Assembly (NCBI RefSeq): GCF_042681745.1
Contig: NZ_JBHUGF010000010.1
Coordinates: 1,550,001-1,614,000, forward strand
Direction of reading: 5' to 3'
Origin: Saccharibacillus nicotianae
GTDB lineage: Bacteria > Bacillota > Bacilli > Paenibacillales > Paenibacillaceae
DNA: 64,000 bases
Part shown: one piece after another, positions 1-15,000 of the stretch
How the letters are laid out: every line of letters begins with the position of its first letter
How positions within the stretch are numbered: position 1 is the first letter of the stretch
Made by a program: the position numbers and the translations under genes
Notes under the pieces: generated by a model
Seen by the model: the letters and a program-made list of their open reading frames with translations, nothing else
What the model was told of the DNA's origin: nothing
Database searches by the model: none

Positions 1-3000
1 TAGACGGTATAATCTCTTTTGTTATAGATTGTTGAATGTTAGATAGATTGATTACAGGTATTTCTGTTAAAGATGATTTGACAGCTCTACCTTGACTATG
101 GACAGTTCTTGTCGTGGTGTGATGATTGTCTTGTTCTGTATACACTTCATATTGAATATGATTTTCATCTTCTGCATACAATGCAACATGTACCGCTAAT
201 TCTGTGTCTTCTATACGAATTGGAGTTGCCCAAATTATATTTTCTAACGACCATATATAGTGATTGAACGATGCACTTGTCGATTGTGCTATCGCTTCAC
301 GAACCATTTCCACATAAGCAACGCCTGGCAAAATGTTAGCTTTATTTACTACATGATCTGCAAAGAAGAACTCCTGACCACTAAAAACAGACGTAAAGCG
401 TTGCTCGGACAATTGAGAAGTATTACGATGTACCAACGGATGTAGAACAGCATGATGCATTACTTTCACTTCATTTGACTGCACCTCTTGATTGGTTATC
501 GATGAATTGGTCTGTACAGATGCTACCCAATATTTTTCTTTGGCAAAAGGATATACAGGCAAATGAATTATATTGCTTGCAACAGAGCGATCTAACTTGC
601 TCCATTCAATCGGTGCACCTTGTATCCATAGTTCTAGCAGAACATCGTATTTGGTTTGTACATAATAATCATTGATAGCCTGTTGCATCTGCTTTTCCGA
701 ATTAAAAATAGATGTAATATCAAATAACCGTTTTACTGTTCCTTTGTAATAATCTGGACTAGACGGTTCCGATTGTTGAATAAAAGATAATAATTTTTCT
801 TTCATATCCGTTATCGATTGTACAATCCAGGCAACGCGCTCTTCCATCGCTTCTCTACCCACTTGCAAAGTGTAAGCAATATCTGCTAATGAATGCGCTG
901 ATGATACGCTATTTTCGACAAAAGAAAGTAATTGACGAGCACGTTCGATCAATTGCTCTGGTTGACGGGCAGACAATATAATCATTGTTGGCTGAAGATC
1001 AATAGGTTCAGACTGTGATTGTTGTTCAACCTCTTGCGCTATATATTCTTCTAAAATAACATGCGCATTAGAGCCGCCGGCACCAAAAGAAGAAATTCCA
1101 GCAATACGTGGAACTTCTTTGAATTGACCTTCAATATGAATATGCGGTCTTTTCCAATCTGACAACTGTTGCTGAACCACAAAAGGAGTCTGCTCAAAAG
1201 GAATCTCTGGATTAAGTGTATGAGCATGTAATGTAGGCACAATTTTTTGATGCTTCATTTGCAAAATAATTTTGGTGACTCCTGCGATACCTGCTGCTGA
1301 TTCAAGATGTCCCATATTACTTTTGACCGAACCAATCGCACAATATTGTTGTTTTTGAGTGTCTATACGGAATGCTTTGGTTAAGCCAGATACTTCAATA
1401 GGATCACCTAACGATGTACCTGTACCATGAGCTTCAATATAACTGATTTCCTCTGCACGAATACCTGCTTGATCCATCGTATCGCGAATCAGATTTGCCT
1501 GAGCTGTCGGGTTAGGAACCATATATCCATTGGTTTTGCCACCATGATTAATACCTGTTCCGCGAATAATAGCATGAATAGCATCTCCATCTGTGATCGC
1601 TTTTGAAAGTGGTTTGAGTAGTAATACACCTACCCCTTCCCCCGGTACGAATCCATCTGCTTGCTCTGCAAAGCTTTTACATTTATGATCTGCTGCTAGC
1701 ATCTGTTGAGCACATAGACCAATATAATTAGACGGATGTAAATATAGATTGACTCCTCCAGCAATCGCTAAGTCACATGCTCCACTACGTATACTTTCGC
1801 ATGCCTCATGAATCGCTGTTAACGAAGAAGAACACATCGTATCGACAGGCTTACTAGGCCCATGCAAATCCAGTAAGTAAGACACCCGATTCGCTACCGA
1901 ACTAAATGAAGTTATTGGAAACAAGTCACTTCCTTGCTTCCACAGCTCTGGCCCATACAAGTTGTAACCTGTTTTGGTAATCCCGGCAAATACACCGACT
2001 CGGCTGTTATAATGTTCTGCTAGCTTTTGTCGGGTATGTCCGGCATCTTCTAACGATTCCCATACCGATTGTAAAAATATACGTTCCTGTGGATCCATAT
2101 TGATTGCTTCTCGTGGCGATAGCTTAAAAAACAAAGGATCAAAATCAGCAAATCCATTGATAAATCCGCCCCATTTGCTATAACTTTGTCCTTGAGCTGC
2201 TGCATTTTTACGATCAGCATTATAAAATCCTTCGATAGACCAGCGTTCTTCCGGTATTTCGCTAATACAATCTATTCCATGTTCAAGGTTATACCAGTAT
2301 TGTTCCAAATTATCGGCTTGCGGATAACGTCCACTCATACCAATAATCGCTATAGGCTCTTGTTGCGATGCCGATGAAGTTGGTTGAACTGAAACCGCTG
2401 ATTGAGTGATAGGTGCTGCTATTGATTCCAATACTGTTGGTTCTGTTTCTATTGATTCTGGTACTTTTACTTCTTGTACAGGCATTTTTAATGGACGATA
2501 TTGTTTATCTTGGATCACTTGAGAGTGATTATTAGGTATTGATGAAGTTGAAGATGCTGTTGTTGATACAGACGGCTTAATCTCCAACAATTCAATAAGT
2601 TGTTGCTGATGCTCTTTTATAAAATACTGTATAAGAGCTAGTAACGACTGATGTTCAAAAAACAAAGTGCTGCTAATCGGATCAAAGTGTTTGCGTAGCT
2701 TATTTGTTAACTGTACGATTAATATAGAATCAATCCCGTATTTCTCTAGCGGTTCTGAGATATCAATCTGTTCATAAGGTAGCTTGACTAGATCTCCGAT
2801 TAATTGCTGAAAATAAGGCTTACTGTGTTGTAACAGCATTTCTTCGGTAATCGGTTCGGGTACAGCTAGATCAGAACTTGTCTGAATTTTTTCTGAAGTT
2901 TGTTCCTGTAGATCATAGTTATTTTTAACTACAGATATAGCATCTATTGTCTGTACTGGTTCTACTACCTTATTAGTTTTGTTGGCATGTGTAAGATCAC

Positions 3001-6000
3001 TCGATTGAGAACGTGGTAATCGAACCAATCCATGACTTGCCGCCACCACAATTTGTTGCCCTAACTGTTCAGCAGATTGTGCAGGGAACGTAACGGTATG
3101 AAAGCCTGTGTATTCAAGTATGCTACGCCAATGATGTTCATCCAATATAGGCGATCCCGGAATACGTATCGAAGCATCTTCATACATCCACCAACCTTCT
3201 AACAATCCAAAAGTAAGATGGCTAAACAACGTGCTACGATTCAATTCATTCAACAATAACAATCCATTATGTTTTAAAAGAGAATGGATATGCTTTGATG
3301 TCTGCTTAATATTTTGTGTAGCATGTAGTACATTTGCAGCAATCACAATATCATAGCTACCTATTGCTAATGATTGTTCTTGTACCGGCTTTTCAACATT
3401 GAATAATGAATAGGTAAGATACGAATACTGTTGACCAAATAGCTTTTCTGCTCGATTCAAAAAAGCCTTCGACAGATCAGTATATGCATATTCTGCAATA
3501 GCATCTGTATAAGGCTTTAATTTTTGCAATACGATAGCACTTGTTCCGCCGGTACCTGCTCCTGCTTCCAAGATACGAATCGATGCAGATGGATCTCGTT
3601 GCAATCTTGCTTGAATATAAGACACAATCGTATCAGCTAGCTTTTCATTGAAATAATCAGCTACCGCATTGTTCTTATACAAATTCTCAAGCAAAGACAT
3701 AGATGCATCCGGGAACATAATATCAGTAGCTAGCACGTTACCCTGAATAATATCTGGAAGATGCTTCAACATAGTATCTACTAATACGACTTGTGCTTGT
3801 AGATCAGGATGCTGACTCCAGACTTCTTTTCTCTGCTCCCATTGATCCCACATCTGTGCTGTTGATCCATATAAATTCTCTATATTTTTTTGTTTCAATA
3901 TTGATCGACTGCTCTCTAACCAGCGTTCATAGAGTGGAATAATATGATGATTATGCTCTAAGCACTGTGCCTGTTGTAACTGATAATGCAATAGATGGGC
4001 TAACAACGTTTCTAATTCTTGATCAAATATTTGCATCTTTTGAATCAAAGGTTTCACTTTAGAATGATCGATAGGAGCGTGTTGTAATGACTCTATATCT
4101 ATACCTTCTACTTCCGGTGCTATCCATAATTTCTCGACTACATGTGTATTGAGCACTGCGTCAGGTTGAGTCGTATGGATAAAAGCCATCTGATCGATAG
4201 CGTGACCAACTAGATATTCTATAGCTTGCATAGCTTCAGCAGGTTCTATAAACCCTACGCCTGATTGGATCAACCGTTGTTTGAAAGCTGAAGGTACTTT
4301 TGCAGCAATTCCGATATCACCCCAGTATCCCCAACTTATCACTTTGATCGGAAATTCAAATTGTTTTCTCATCTCATATGCAAATGTATCTGTAAAAGTA
4401 CAACCTGCTGCATAACTACTCTGACCGATTGGCTTGCTAAATGAACTCATCGAAGAAAAGAACAATACAATGTCTAACGGTTCTTGTGCAAAAACTTGCA
4501 TCATCGCAAGACTGATATCGATTTTGGCAGATAAACCAGCTTGAAAATGATCTTCTTGCATATGATTGAGACTGGCATCCATCGTTCCTACTGCCGAATG
4601 AATAACCCCATTAATCGATGAATACGATTGTTTTATCATCTGATAAGCTGCTGTTAGACTTTGTAGATCAGATGCATCGGCAGTTATATAAAGAGGTGCT
4701 ACCCCGTACTGACCTAAGCGATCGATTTTATTTTGAATTTGTGAATCTAGTGATCGTCTACCTATCCAGACGATTCTTGCATCGTAGGTCTGAATCATAT
4801 ATTGACTCCATACTTCACCTATTCCGCCTGCTCCACCAATCACTACATAGACTCCATACTGCTGAAAAGAAGTGGATGATTCTTCGTTGGCATCCACGAC
4901 CATTAGCTGTTGACGATACCACAGTTGCTCACGATACATCCATGTATTGCCTTCCAGATCAACAGGTAAAGTCAATAACTCATTGGCAACTACATCCATG
5001 CCCTCTTCCATATCCACATGATGAATATTCCAGTTAGAATATTCTTTGGCCATAGAACCCACCAGACCAGCGATACCTGCATGTTCCGCATATACCTTTT
5101 CTTCTAAAGATAGGGCTTGTGTCTGTACAGTAACAATAGTCCATGTCAGCTCTTTTTCTGCATATCCTAACTGCAATAATGATTTCAATATGCGGAACAC
5201 TTGTAATATTCCTTTAGCAGGTTGCTGTACAGGCACATGTAAAAGATCAAGGGAAGTATTATTCGATACAGACCACACAATGTGATCGATTACAGGTTCT
5301 TTTTCTAACAGCGCAAAAATCTGCTCTATACTGGCATCTATCGCTAATTGTGCATATCGTACATGTGGATAATCCTGAATCAGATTCAACCACAATGCTG
5401 GAGTCTCTCCTATGCACAGAATATGCGTTGAAGGTTCGATATGAGATGTTGTAAATTCAGGCATAACACTATCCCAGACCGGATACTGCATCAATGCACC
5501 GACAGGTGGAACGATATCGTTATGCTGTAATTTGCCTTGATTATGGCTCGAATGGATAATATTCAGACCTTTAATCTCAATACAGAGTTCTCCTTGTTCG
5601 TTGTAGATATCGATATCGACTTTGTCCAAAGAGTCCTGATGTTCTACCGTATCTTGATAACGTACCCAGACCCACATCGTAGATGTGCAAGGTTGGTATA
5701 TTTTCATTTGATCCAATCCAAATGGAGTTACTGATTCATACCCTAGTGAAGGCAGTCCTATACAAGCTTGAATAGCCGCATCCATCATACTTGGATGTAA
5801 TATATATTGTTGTGCTGTATGTGATACTGTTGATGGCAATAATAAGTGAGCGATTGCTTGCTGATGCCCGATATAGATTTGTTGTATTGCCTGTTGGGCA
5901 GGTCCATAATCTAGTCCCACTTGTCTAAAAGACGTATAACATTCTTCTCCTGTAATCATCTGTTGATCACACTTTTGAATAAGAGAAGCGATATCGATTG

Positions 6001-9000
6001 CTTTGCGTTCATTTTCAGTTGGAACAACTGTTACTGTTCCTTGATTATAATGGGTAGTGAGTGCATCATCTTGCTGACTATAGACTTCATAATTCAGTGA
6101 CTGATTCTCTTGCGGGATAAGCTGAATATGAATCTGGACAGGTTGCTTATCGACAGCTATCGGACGTACCCAGGTGACATTGTCAAATACGATCATTGAG
6201 TGGTCTTGCTTGTGAAGTTCCATCGCTTGTACCACTGAAGCACGTACCATTTCCAAATAAGCAACACCCGGTAATATCTTCTGACCTTTAATCACATGAT
6301 CTTTCAGGAAAAATTCGTCTCCTGTAAATGTAGATGTGAATCTCTGCTGAGCCAGTGTAGATGTATTATGATGCAGTAATGGATGGATGATATGGGCTGA
6401 ACTGGATATAGCATATAGATTAGAGTCTATAGTTGATTGGTTAGGAATCCAGTACCGTTTAGCTTCAAAAGCATACGTCGGCAAACTGATTCGCTGTAAT
6501 GATCGATGGATATACAAAGTCGACCAATCAATATCCATTCCTTTCACCCATAGTTTTAATAACTTGTGATATTTTCCTTTTTCTAACCAACGTTGTACCG
6601 TTTCTTGCATATCTTCATCTGCTGTCAAAAATTCAAGCACTTCTTGATCCCGCTTCACTTGTCCAGTATATATATTTTCGTTCCATACAGACTCATCTTG
6701 TTCAATATAGTGATTTAATTGAGTCACAAGTTCATCGATCGAAGACACACGCATTGCTAATCTTTCTTCCATCGGCTCTCTACCGACTTGTAATGTGTAT
6801 GCAATGCGCTCTAACTCATGATCCGTATATCGATTCGATTGCATCGCTGTTCTTAACTGCTTGGCTTGTTCTTGTAAACGTTGTTGATTTCGTGCAGATA
6901 ATACAATACATACCGGTTCTGGCTGTATAGATTTAGCTTGATCGGTAGAAGACGCTATATACTCTTCCACTAATACATGCGTATTCACACCGCCAAATCC
7001 AAATGAGCTGACTCCTGCTCTACGAGGCAATATATTGCCTGCTTGGTCTTGTAACGGTGTCCAAGGTCGATTAGAATCGACAACGTAAAATGGACTCTGA
7101 TCTAATTGGATATATGGATTCAGTTGTTCAAAATGGACTGTTTTCACAAGTGTTTTATGTTTCATTTGTAATAACACTTTAATGATTCCTGCAATACCGG
7201 CTGCTAATTCCAAATGTCCAATATTGGTTTTGATAGAGCCCAATCCGCATGTTGCTGTATGAGAATCAACGTCATAACCTAATTCATTAAATGCCATTTT
7301 CAACCCATTGATCTCAATCGGATCACCTAGTGGAGTACCTGTACCATGAGCTTCAATATAACTGATTGTTGCCGGATCAATATGAGCACGACTATAGACC
7401 GATTTGATCAAATCGGCTTGAGCTCTTGGATTAGGTGCAGTCAATGAGGTAGCTCTGCCGCCATGATTTTCATTTGTACCACGAATCAATCCATAGATAT
7501 GATCGCCTGCTTGCTCGGCATCTTTTAAGCGTTTGATAAAAATCATGCCTACGCCTTCTCCGCGAACATAACCATTTACTTGATCAGAAAATGTTTTGCA
7601 ACGACCATCCTGACTGAGCATCCCTGCTTTGTTAAAGCTAATATGATAATCAGGATCAAGAATCGTATTCACTCCACCTACTATCGCTGTATCGCAATCT
7701 CCATGATGAATCGCTTGTACAGCTCGATGCAGAGCTACAAGAGAGCTGGAACATGCTGTTTCGATAGGTTCACTCGGGCCATTTACATTTAGGAAAAAGC
7801 TCATTCGATTCGGCCCTACAGATGACACGCTACCTGTCGATGAATATCCTTCAATCTCGGTATTTGCTTGAGACAGAAGATGACCATATCCACTATTAGC
7901 AGTACCTACGAAAATACCCATCTTGCTACCTGACAGACTAGAAGGGGCATAACCTGCATCTTCTATCGCTTTCCAAATATACATCATCATCAGACGTTGT
8001 TGCGGGTCCATCAATTCAGCTTCACGAGGAGAAATGCCAAAAAACATCGGATCAAAATCAGCTACTCCATCGATAAAGCTTCCCCATTTAATATTCGTTT
8101 TGTTTTTTTCTTGATAAGGATCACCATAATAAGCTTTCCAATCCCAACGATCCGCAGGAATCTCAGAAATACAATCTTTACCTTCTTTTAAATTTTCCCA
8201 GAGTTCATGAATATCGTCTGCCATCGGAAATTTACCGCTCATCCCTATAATAGCTACAGGGTCTGGACTTTGATCTGTAGAAGAATTAGGTTGATACGAT
8301 GGCTCTGGTTCTGCTGGCTTCTGGAAGCGCGAGCGTGTTTCAGAAATGACATGACTTTTTGTCGATTTCACTGTTTGTTTCAGTCCGGTATCTACTACTT
8401 TTATTGAATCCGAAGCAACAGACGTTTTCTTTTGAACATGTGGAATTAATATAGATGTTAGTTGTGCTGAATAAGTCGTTATCAAATGTTGAGCTAACGT
8501 ATGAATAGTAGAATATTCAAAAAACACTGTTGGCGTTAAGTCCAATTGATAGTTATCATTTAGCTGATTAGAGAAGTCTGTAAATGAGATCGAATCAAAT
8601 CCATATTCATTTAACTCTACATCAGCATAGATATCTTTCGGACTTACTTTCAGCATCTGAGAAACGATTTGAATCAAAGCAGACTGCATTTTCTCGATCA
8701 ATGTCGTCTGGTTACTAACAGTTTGTGTATCGATAGATAGGTCTAATGTAGATTGTTTTTGTTCATTATGCAGAATAGTAGCTGTATCCTGTGCTGTTAA
8801 CCTTTTTGATGTAACAGGCTGTAAAAGTGATTGCAGTTTGTTGATATCCCCATGCATGACTACAACCTGATCTTGCTTACTTTGAATTGCTTTATAAAAT
8901 AACTGTATGCCTGTAGCTGTATCCATAGGGATGATACCTAGCTGTTGTTGAACTCGTGTACGCTCGACCGCATTTAACTGCATCCCTCCATCTTCCCAAA

Positions 9001-12000
9001 GCGGAAAATTAAGCGATAATGTTTGACCTGAACGCTGTTGATGATTTACTTTGCGATTGCGTTCAGAAGCGAAAATATCTATAAAAGCATTGGCGGCGGC
9101 ATAATCGGCTTGACCTGTATTGCCTATCACTGAAGCCAAAGAAGAGAACAGCACAAAAAAATCAAGTGGCATCTCTGCGCTGACTTGATCCAGTAATAAT
9201 GTTCCTTTGACTTTAGGAGCCAGCACTTCTTCGATTTCTTCATTCATTTTGTGCTGAATATAATGATCACGATGTACACCTGCACTATGAATAATGCCAT
9301 GAAGTTCTCCGCAGATCGAACGAATCTGATACATCATCGTATTCACATCTTCTGCTATAGTAATATCTGCTACAATATAGTGAATTTGAGCTTGATGGTC
9401 TTTTAATTGATCTAACTTTTCTTGCATCACATGATCCAGTGGTGAGCGCCCTACAATAATAATCGTCGCTTGATGCGTTTGTTGAATAATCTCCTGTGCA
9501 AAAATAAATCCAAGACCTCCAAGGCCTCCTGTAATCAAATAATGACCTTGATCTTTCCATGGAAGCTGTAAAGATGTAGATAATGTAGACTCCCACTTCT
9601 TCCAATCTCGTATATAACGAATCTGATTATCATAACGGACAATCTCAACCGACTCATGCTGATTTTCTTTGATTTTGTTGATCATATGGATAGCTGTTTC
9701 GTACAGATTGACTTGAATACATTGTGCTTGCAATTTACTGTATTCTTGTTGAGCCGTCTGCAATATTGCTGTTAATCCAAGTAATACCTGATATTTTCCT
9801 TGATCAGGCACAATTAGTTGAAGCATGATCTTTTCAGAAGAAGTAGACATCGTTTGTTTTAACAGATTAATTAATTGTACGGTACAACTTGTGAATACAT
9901 GAGCATTTTGTTCTTCTTCTATAAGATAAGAGATTTCTTCTTGTAAAAGAATACAGTGAACATGTGGCATGTTTGTACGAATATCCTCATAGCTAGAAGC
10001 AAAATTTGGTGACAATACCACGATATGATGAATATTTTTATTAGGCTCAACAGAATGTTGTGCATCTACTCCTAATGGATATTCTGTCCAAGTTGGCGTT
10101 AATAGTACAGAATCATAATGATCTGAAGATACTGTGACTGTATGTTCTAATGTTCTAGCAGTAAATCCACGAAAACGAACGCAGATATTACCTTGATCAT
10201 CGCAAAGATCAATATCCAACTTATGAACTTTATCATTGGCTGTACTTCCAGCACTATATCTTGCATGTACCCACATTTCTGGAAGACAAGGCTGAAATAT
10301 TTCCAACTGCTGTAATGTAAATGGAAGTGTCGATTTTCCTTGATATAACGGGTTGCTTACAGTTCCTATCGTATATCCTATGGCTACCTGTAGAGCTGAA
10401 TCCATCATACTAGGATGCAATTGATATAATTCTCGATCAGGTAACTGACCGACAGGCATTGTGAGACGTGCTAGTACTTCATGATCATTTGTCGCTCGGG
10501 TATAGACCACTTCTATTCCTTTTAAGCTTTCTCCTAAGGCTATGCCATTTTTCTGTGATTGCTCATAAAATTGATTAGCGCTGATAGGACTGATTGAATA
10601 TTGATGTTGCAGATTTACAATATCGATGGCGACTGGCTGTGTATTCTCTATAACAGATGCTGATCCTTGACTGTATACAAGGCGCTCTGTATGTTCTGTC
10701 GAATATCGATAAATCTCAAATGACAATTCGTTATTGGATTCTACATATAGATCAATATGAACTGTAAATGGATTAACTTCCAGACGCAAAGGACTTGTCC
10801 ATACGATATTTTTAAGTTGAATCATTTGATGATCAGCAATGCCACCTATCGCTTCGGTAACAGCTACTCGTATCCATTCCAGATGGGCAACACCGGGTAA
10901 TACTTTATCACCTTGCACAATATGATCCCGGAAAAAGAACTCGTTGCCGGTAAACACAGAACTATATTTTTGCTGTTGCAAGTCTGATGTATTTTTGTGC
11001 AACAATGGATGAATAGATTCAATAGCCATTACTTGAGAAGAAGCAATTCCTGCTTGTTGTACAGGGATAGCCGGAACCCAATATTGATTTTTGGCAAACG
11101 GATACGTTGGGAGCGGGATTCGTTTTTGTTCTTCTTTTACAAATATATTGCCAAAATCCCCTTCATATCCTTGAATAAACACTTCTTTTACTGCGGATAG
11201 ATATTCTAGATAAGAACTATCTTGTTTGGCTTGCTGACATTTTTGAATACAGTCTTCTGCATACTTTTTGAATGATAATTGTTCACGTTGTTCGCTTCGA
11301 TTCACTTGACCTACAGTTACGCCAGGAGATACACCTTGATCTAACCATTGCTGTAGATACGTAGTTAATTCTTGCTGATTGTGTACTATACAAGCCAGTC
11401 GGTGGTTCAAATGCTGTCTACCACTCAACAGCGTGTAACTGATTGCAGCACAATCTGCTGTATGATTTATATTCCAAACCAGTAATTGTTGTGCTTGTTG
11501 GCGTAATTGTGAATCTGTACGCGCAGATAACACGATCAAATATCCAGCTTTGGATACATAAGAGGTTTGCTCAGCCTTTGGCGCTTCTTCTATCACCATA
11601 TGAGCATTCGTTCCACTAAATCCAAATGAACTAATCGCTGCACGTCGTACTTGACCGCTTGGAACTTCCCAATCTTTGGTAGTGGTATTCACATAAAAAG
11701 GACTATCTTCAAACGATATACCGGGATTGCCCTGTTCCAAATGTAGCGAAGCCGGAATTTGTTTATTTTGTAGGGATAGCACTATTTTAAGAATACCGGC
11801 AATTCCTGCTGCTGTCGCCAAATGTCCGATATTTGTTTTGATTGAACCTATCGCGCAATATTGTTGTTCGTTTGTATAGGCACTAAAAGCTTTGGTTAAT
11901 GCTTGATATTCGATCGGATCGCCTAATTTGGTTCCAGTACCATGCGCTTCTACCATTTGAATATGAGCTGGATTGATATTGAAATCATCATATACTTGTT

Positions 12001-15000
12001 GTTCTAATCTAGTCTGAGATTTGGCACTTGGTGCTGTAATTCCATTGGTTGTACCATCTTGATTGATTCCGCTTCCCCGTATAACACCATAGATATGATC
12101 TCCATCATCTATCGCTTCTTGCAAACGTTTTAACACTATGGTTCCTGCGCCTTCTCCGGGAACAAATCCGTCTGCTCGCTCATCAAACGTATGACATTTT
12201 CCTTGTAGAGATAGCATACCTGCACGATTAGAATCAAGATAAAATTGAGGTGTAGATTGAAGAAACACACCACCTGCTAATGCCATATTAATTTCCTGTG
12301 CCCATAGTGCCTGACAAGCCAAATGAATCGCAACCAATGAGCTGGAGCAAGCGGTATCTACAGCAATAGCAGGCCCTTGCAAATCCAAATAATAAGCAAT
12401 ACGTGCAGGAATAATAGACCCTGCTTTGCCCCAAAATGATTGTGGTGGTGGATTCTCACCGACCAATGTCTGATAATCACTGCTCGTACAACCGACATAC
12501 ACACCACATTTTTGCCCTTTAATCAAATGACCTGCATACCCTGAATCTTCTAAGGCTTTCCATGATTCTTCTAAAAAAATACGTTGTTGCGGGTCCATAT
12601 AGATAGCTTCTTGTCCTGAAATATTAAAAAATAACGGATCAAATGTGCTGATATCATCCAAAAAGCTACCTTGATCACAATATTCTTTCTCTGCATCATA
12701 ATATTGAGATAGATCCCAACGAGATACATCTTGAATCAGATCGGTTCCTTGTCGTAAATGCTCCCATAATTCATCAGGCGTATTGGAACCTGCAAAACGT
12801 CCGCTGATCCCTATGATCGCTATCGGTTCACGCGCATGGATATTCAGATTGGAAGCTGGAATAGGTTGAGGCTGTGCTGACGCTTGGTATTGCCATTCTT
12901 CTGGAATGGTCACAACGATTTTTCCGATATTCTCGCGATTTTCGATATTCCGATAAGCTTCTTGTAATTGATCAAATGTGAATTGTTGACCGATATGAGG
13001 AACTATTACTCCTTTTTCAACCCAATCTAACATGTCATAATAATAATCTGCTAATTGTTCAGGTTGTTCCAAGCTTAATTTTCTCAAGTCAAGGCTATAA
13101 AAAGATTGATTCGATCCCATCTGAGAAAGATCGATCGCTTTGGCACTTTTCAGAGCAGTCATAGCAATTTCGATATAACTTCCATTGGAAGCTAGACTAT
13201 TTAATCCTTTTTGCAAAGCATCTCCTGATAACGTGTTCAAAATCATATCTACACCTTGACTATTTGTAAGCTGTCTAATCTGTTGTTCAAAATCGACTTC
13301 TCTGTAATTGATTACATGATCTACACCGAGCGATAATAAATAGTCCAGCTTGTGTTGTGAGCCTGCTGTGGCGTAGATTTCAGCTCCATAGTGTTTAGCC
13401 AACTGAATAGCAATAAGTCCGACTCCTCCGGTAGCAGTCTGAATTAATATCCGCTGCTTGGGCTTGATTTGGACTTTGCGAAAAGCAGCAATAACAGTCA
13501 TAGCGACAACTGGTAAAGAACAAGCCTCGGCAAAAGAAAGTGCAGATGGTTTGGCAAATACTTGAGAGGCTTTACATGTAATAGCTGTTGCATGAGCTCC
13601 CATATGTTCACTCGCAAAAAAGACCACTTCTTCTCCAGCACGAATATGTGTAACTTGATGACCGACCTCAACAACGATTCCAGAAGCTTCAAAGCCAGGC
13701 GTAAATGGATAAGGAGGCATAGTAGGATACATCCCTTTTACACTTAATAAATCACCAAAATTTAAAGAAAACGCGCGTACAGCGATACGAACTTCATCTT
13801 CTTTAAGTGCTGGTACTTCCTGTGCTTGAATAGATAACTCTTGAATATCGGACGGACGATGCAGTACAACTCGATAAAAAGTAGCAGCAGAAACATTAGA
13901 AGGTTTAGTATACTTTTCAGAAAATACAGAATTGTTAGATGAAAGATTCTCAGATAAAAAATGATCAGTATTGTTATCTTTCAGACGTTCAACAGGTGTA
14001 TTTCTATTCGTAGCTGTTATATTCTCCGGAATCGTTGAAACCTGTTCATTATTTGTAGACGAATCTTTAGTAGCCTGTAGCAGTTGTATGAAATGAGCAG
14101 AATATTCTTCTAGTAAATGCTCTACTAACAAATCCACATTGTTATAGTCAAACAATACCGTAGTCTGTAGCGATAGTTGACCACGCTTATTGATTACATT
14201 GACCAAATGCACCGCAATAATAGAATCAACACCATATTCAGCAAAACTACGATTATTTTGAATTCGATCGGTACTTATTTTGAGATCTTCTGCTATACTT
14301 TCACGAACAATATCGCTAACAAAATCCAATATAGCTTGATCAGTGATAGCTTGATCGGTTGCAACAACCCTATCAGCATTTTTTGCAGGTTGTTGTGTCG
14401 TCATATTATGTTTTGGTGGAGTTACAGGTACATCCACCTCTGTTATTATATGCTTGGCATGAATAACAATTCCGTCGCTTTGAGAAGCAATTACCTGTTG
14501 CTTGAACATAAGCGCTTCTGAAGCAGGATATGTAATCGAATGAAAACCTTCACGTTTTAATATTTTTTTCCAGGAATCTGCGGATAATGCAGGTGAGCCG
14601 CTGATACGCAACGCCTCATCTTCATAAGCCCACCAGCCTTCAAGCAGACCAAATGTAAGATGATTGATCAGTGATTTATCTGTGATTTCATTCACAATTA
14701 ACATCCCGTTTTTCTTTAATGCTGTTTTAACTGTTTGTAATGTATGACGAATATTTTTAGTCGTATGCAGAACATTGCTAGCAATAATGAGATCATATGC
14801 ACCTAGATCAACGTCCTGACTAGCAAAAGGCTTTTTCAAATCGATAATTTGATAGTTCAAATAAGGAACAGATGGGCCATACTTTTGTTCTGCATGCATC
14901 AAAAATGCTTTAGAAATATCACTGTATACATATTCTTGTATATGACGTTCCCATACTTTCAAATGTTCAAAAACGACTTCACTTGTTCCGCCTGTTCCCG

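Noticed and set aside
4618..5037. Plus-strand open frame of 139 codons, and a similar one at 6499-6930
   Set aside because: Both lie antisense inside PKS-C, lack ribosome sites and show no family resemblance; they mirror conserved KR and linker coding sequence.
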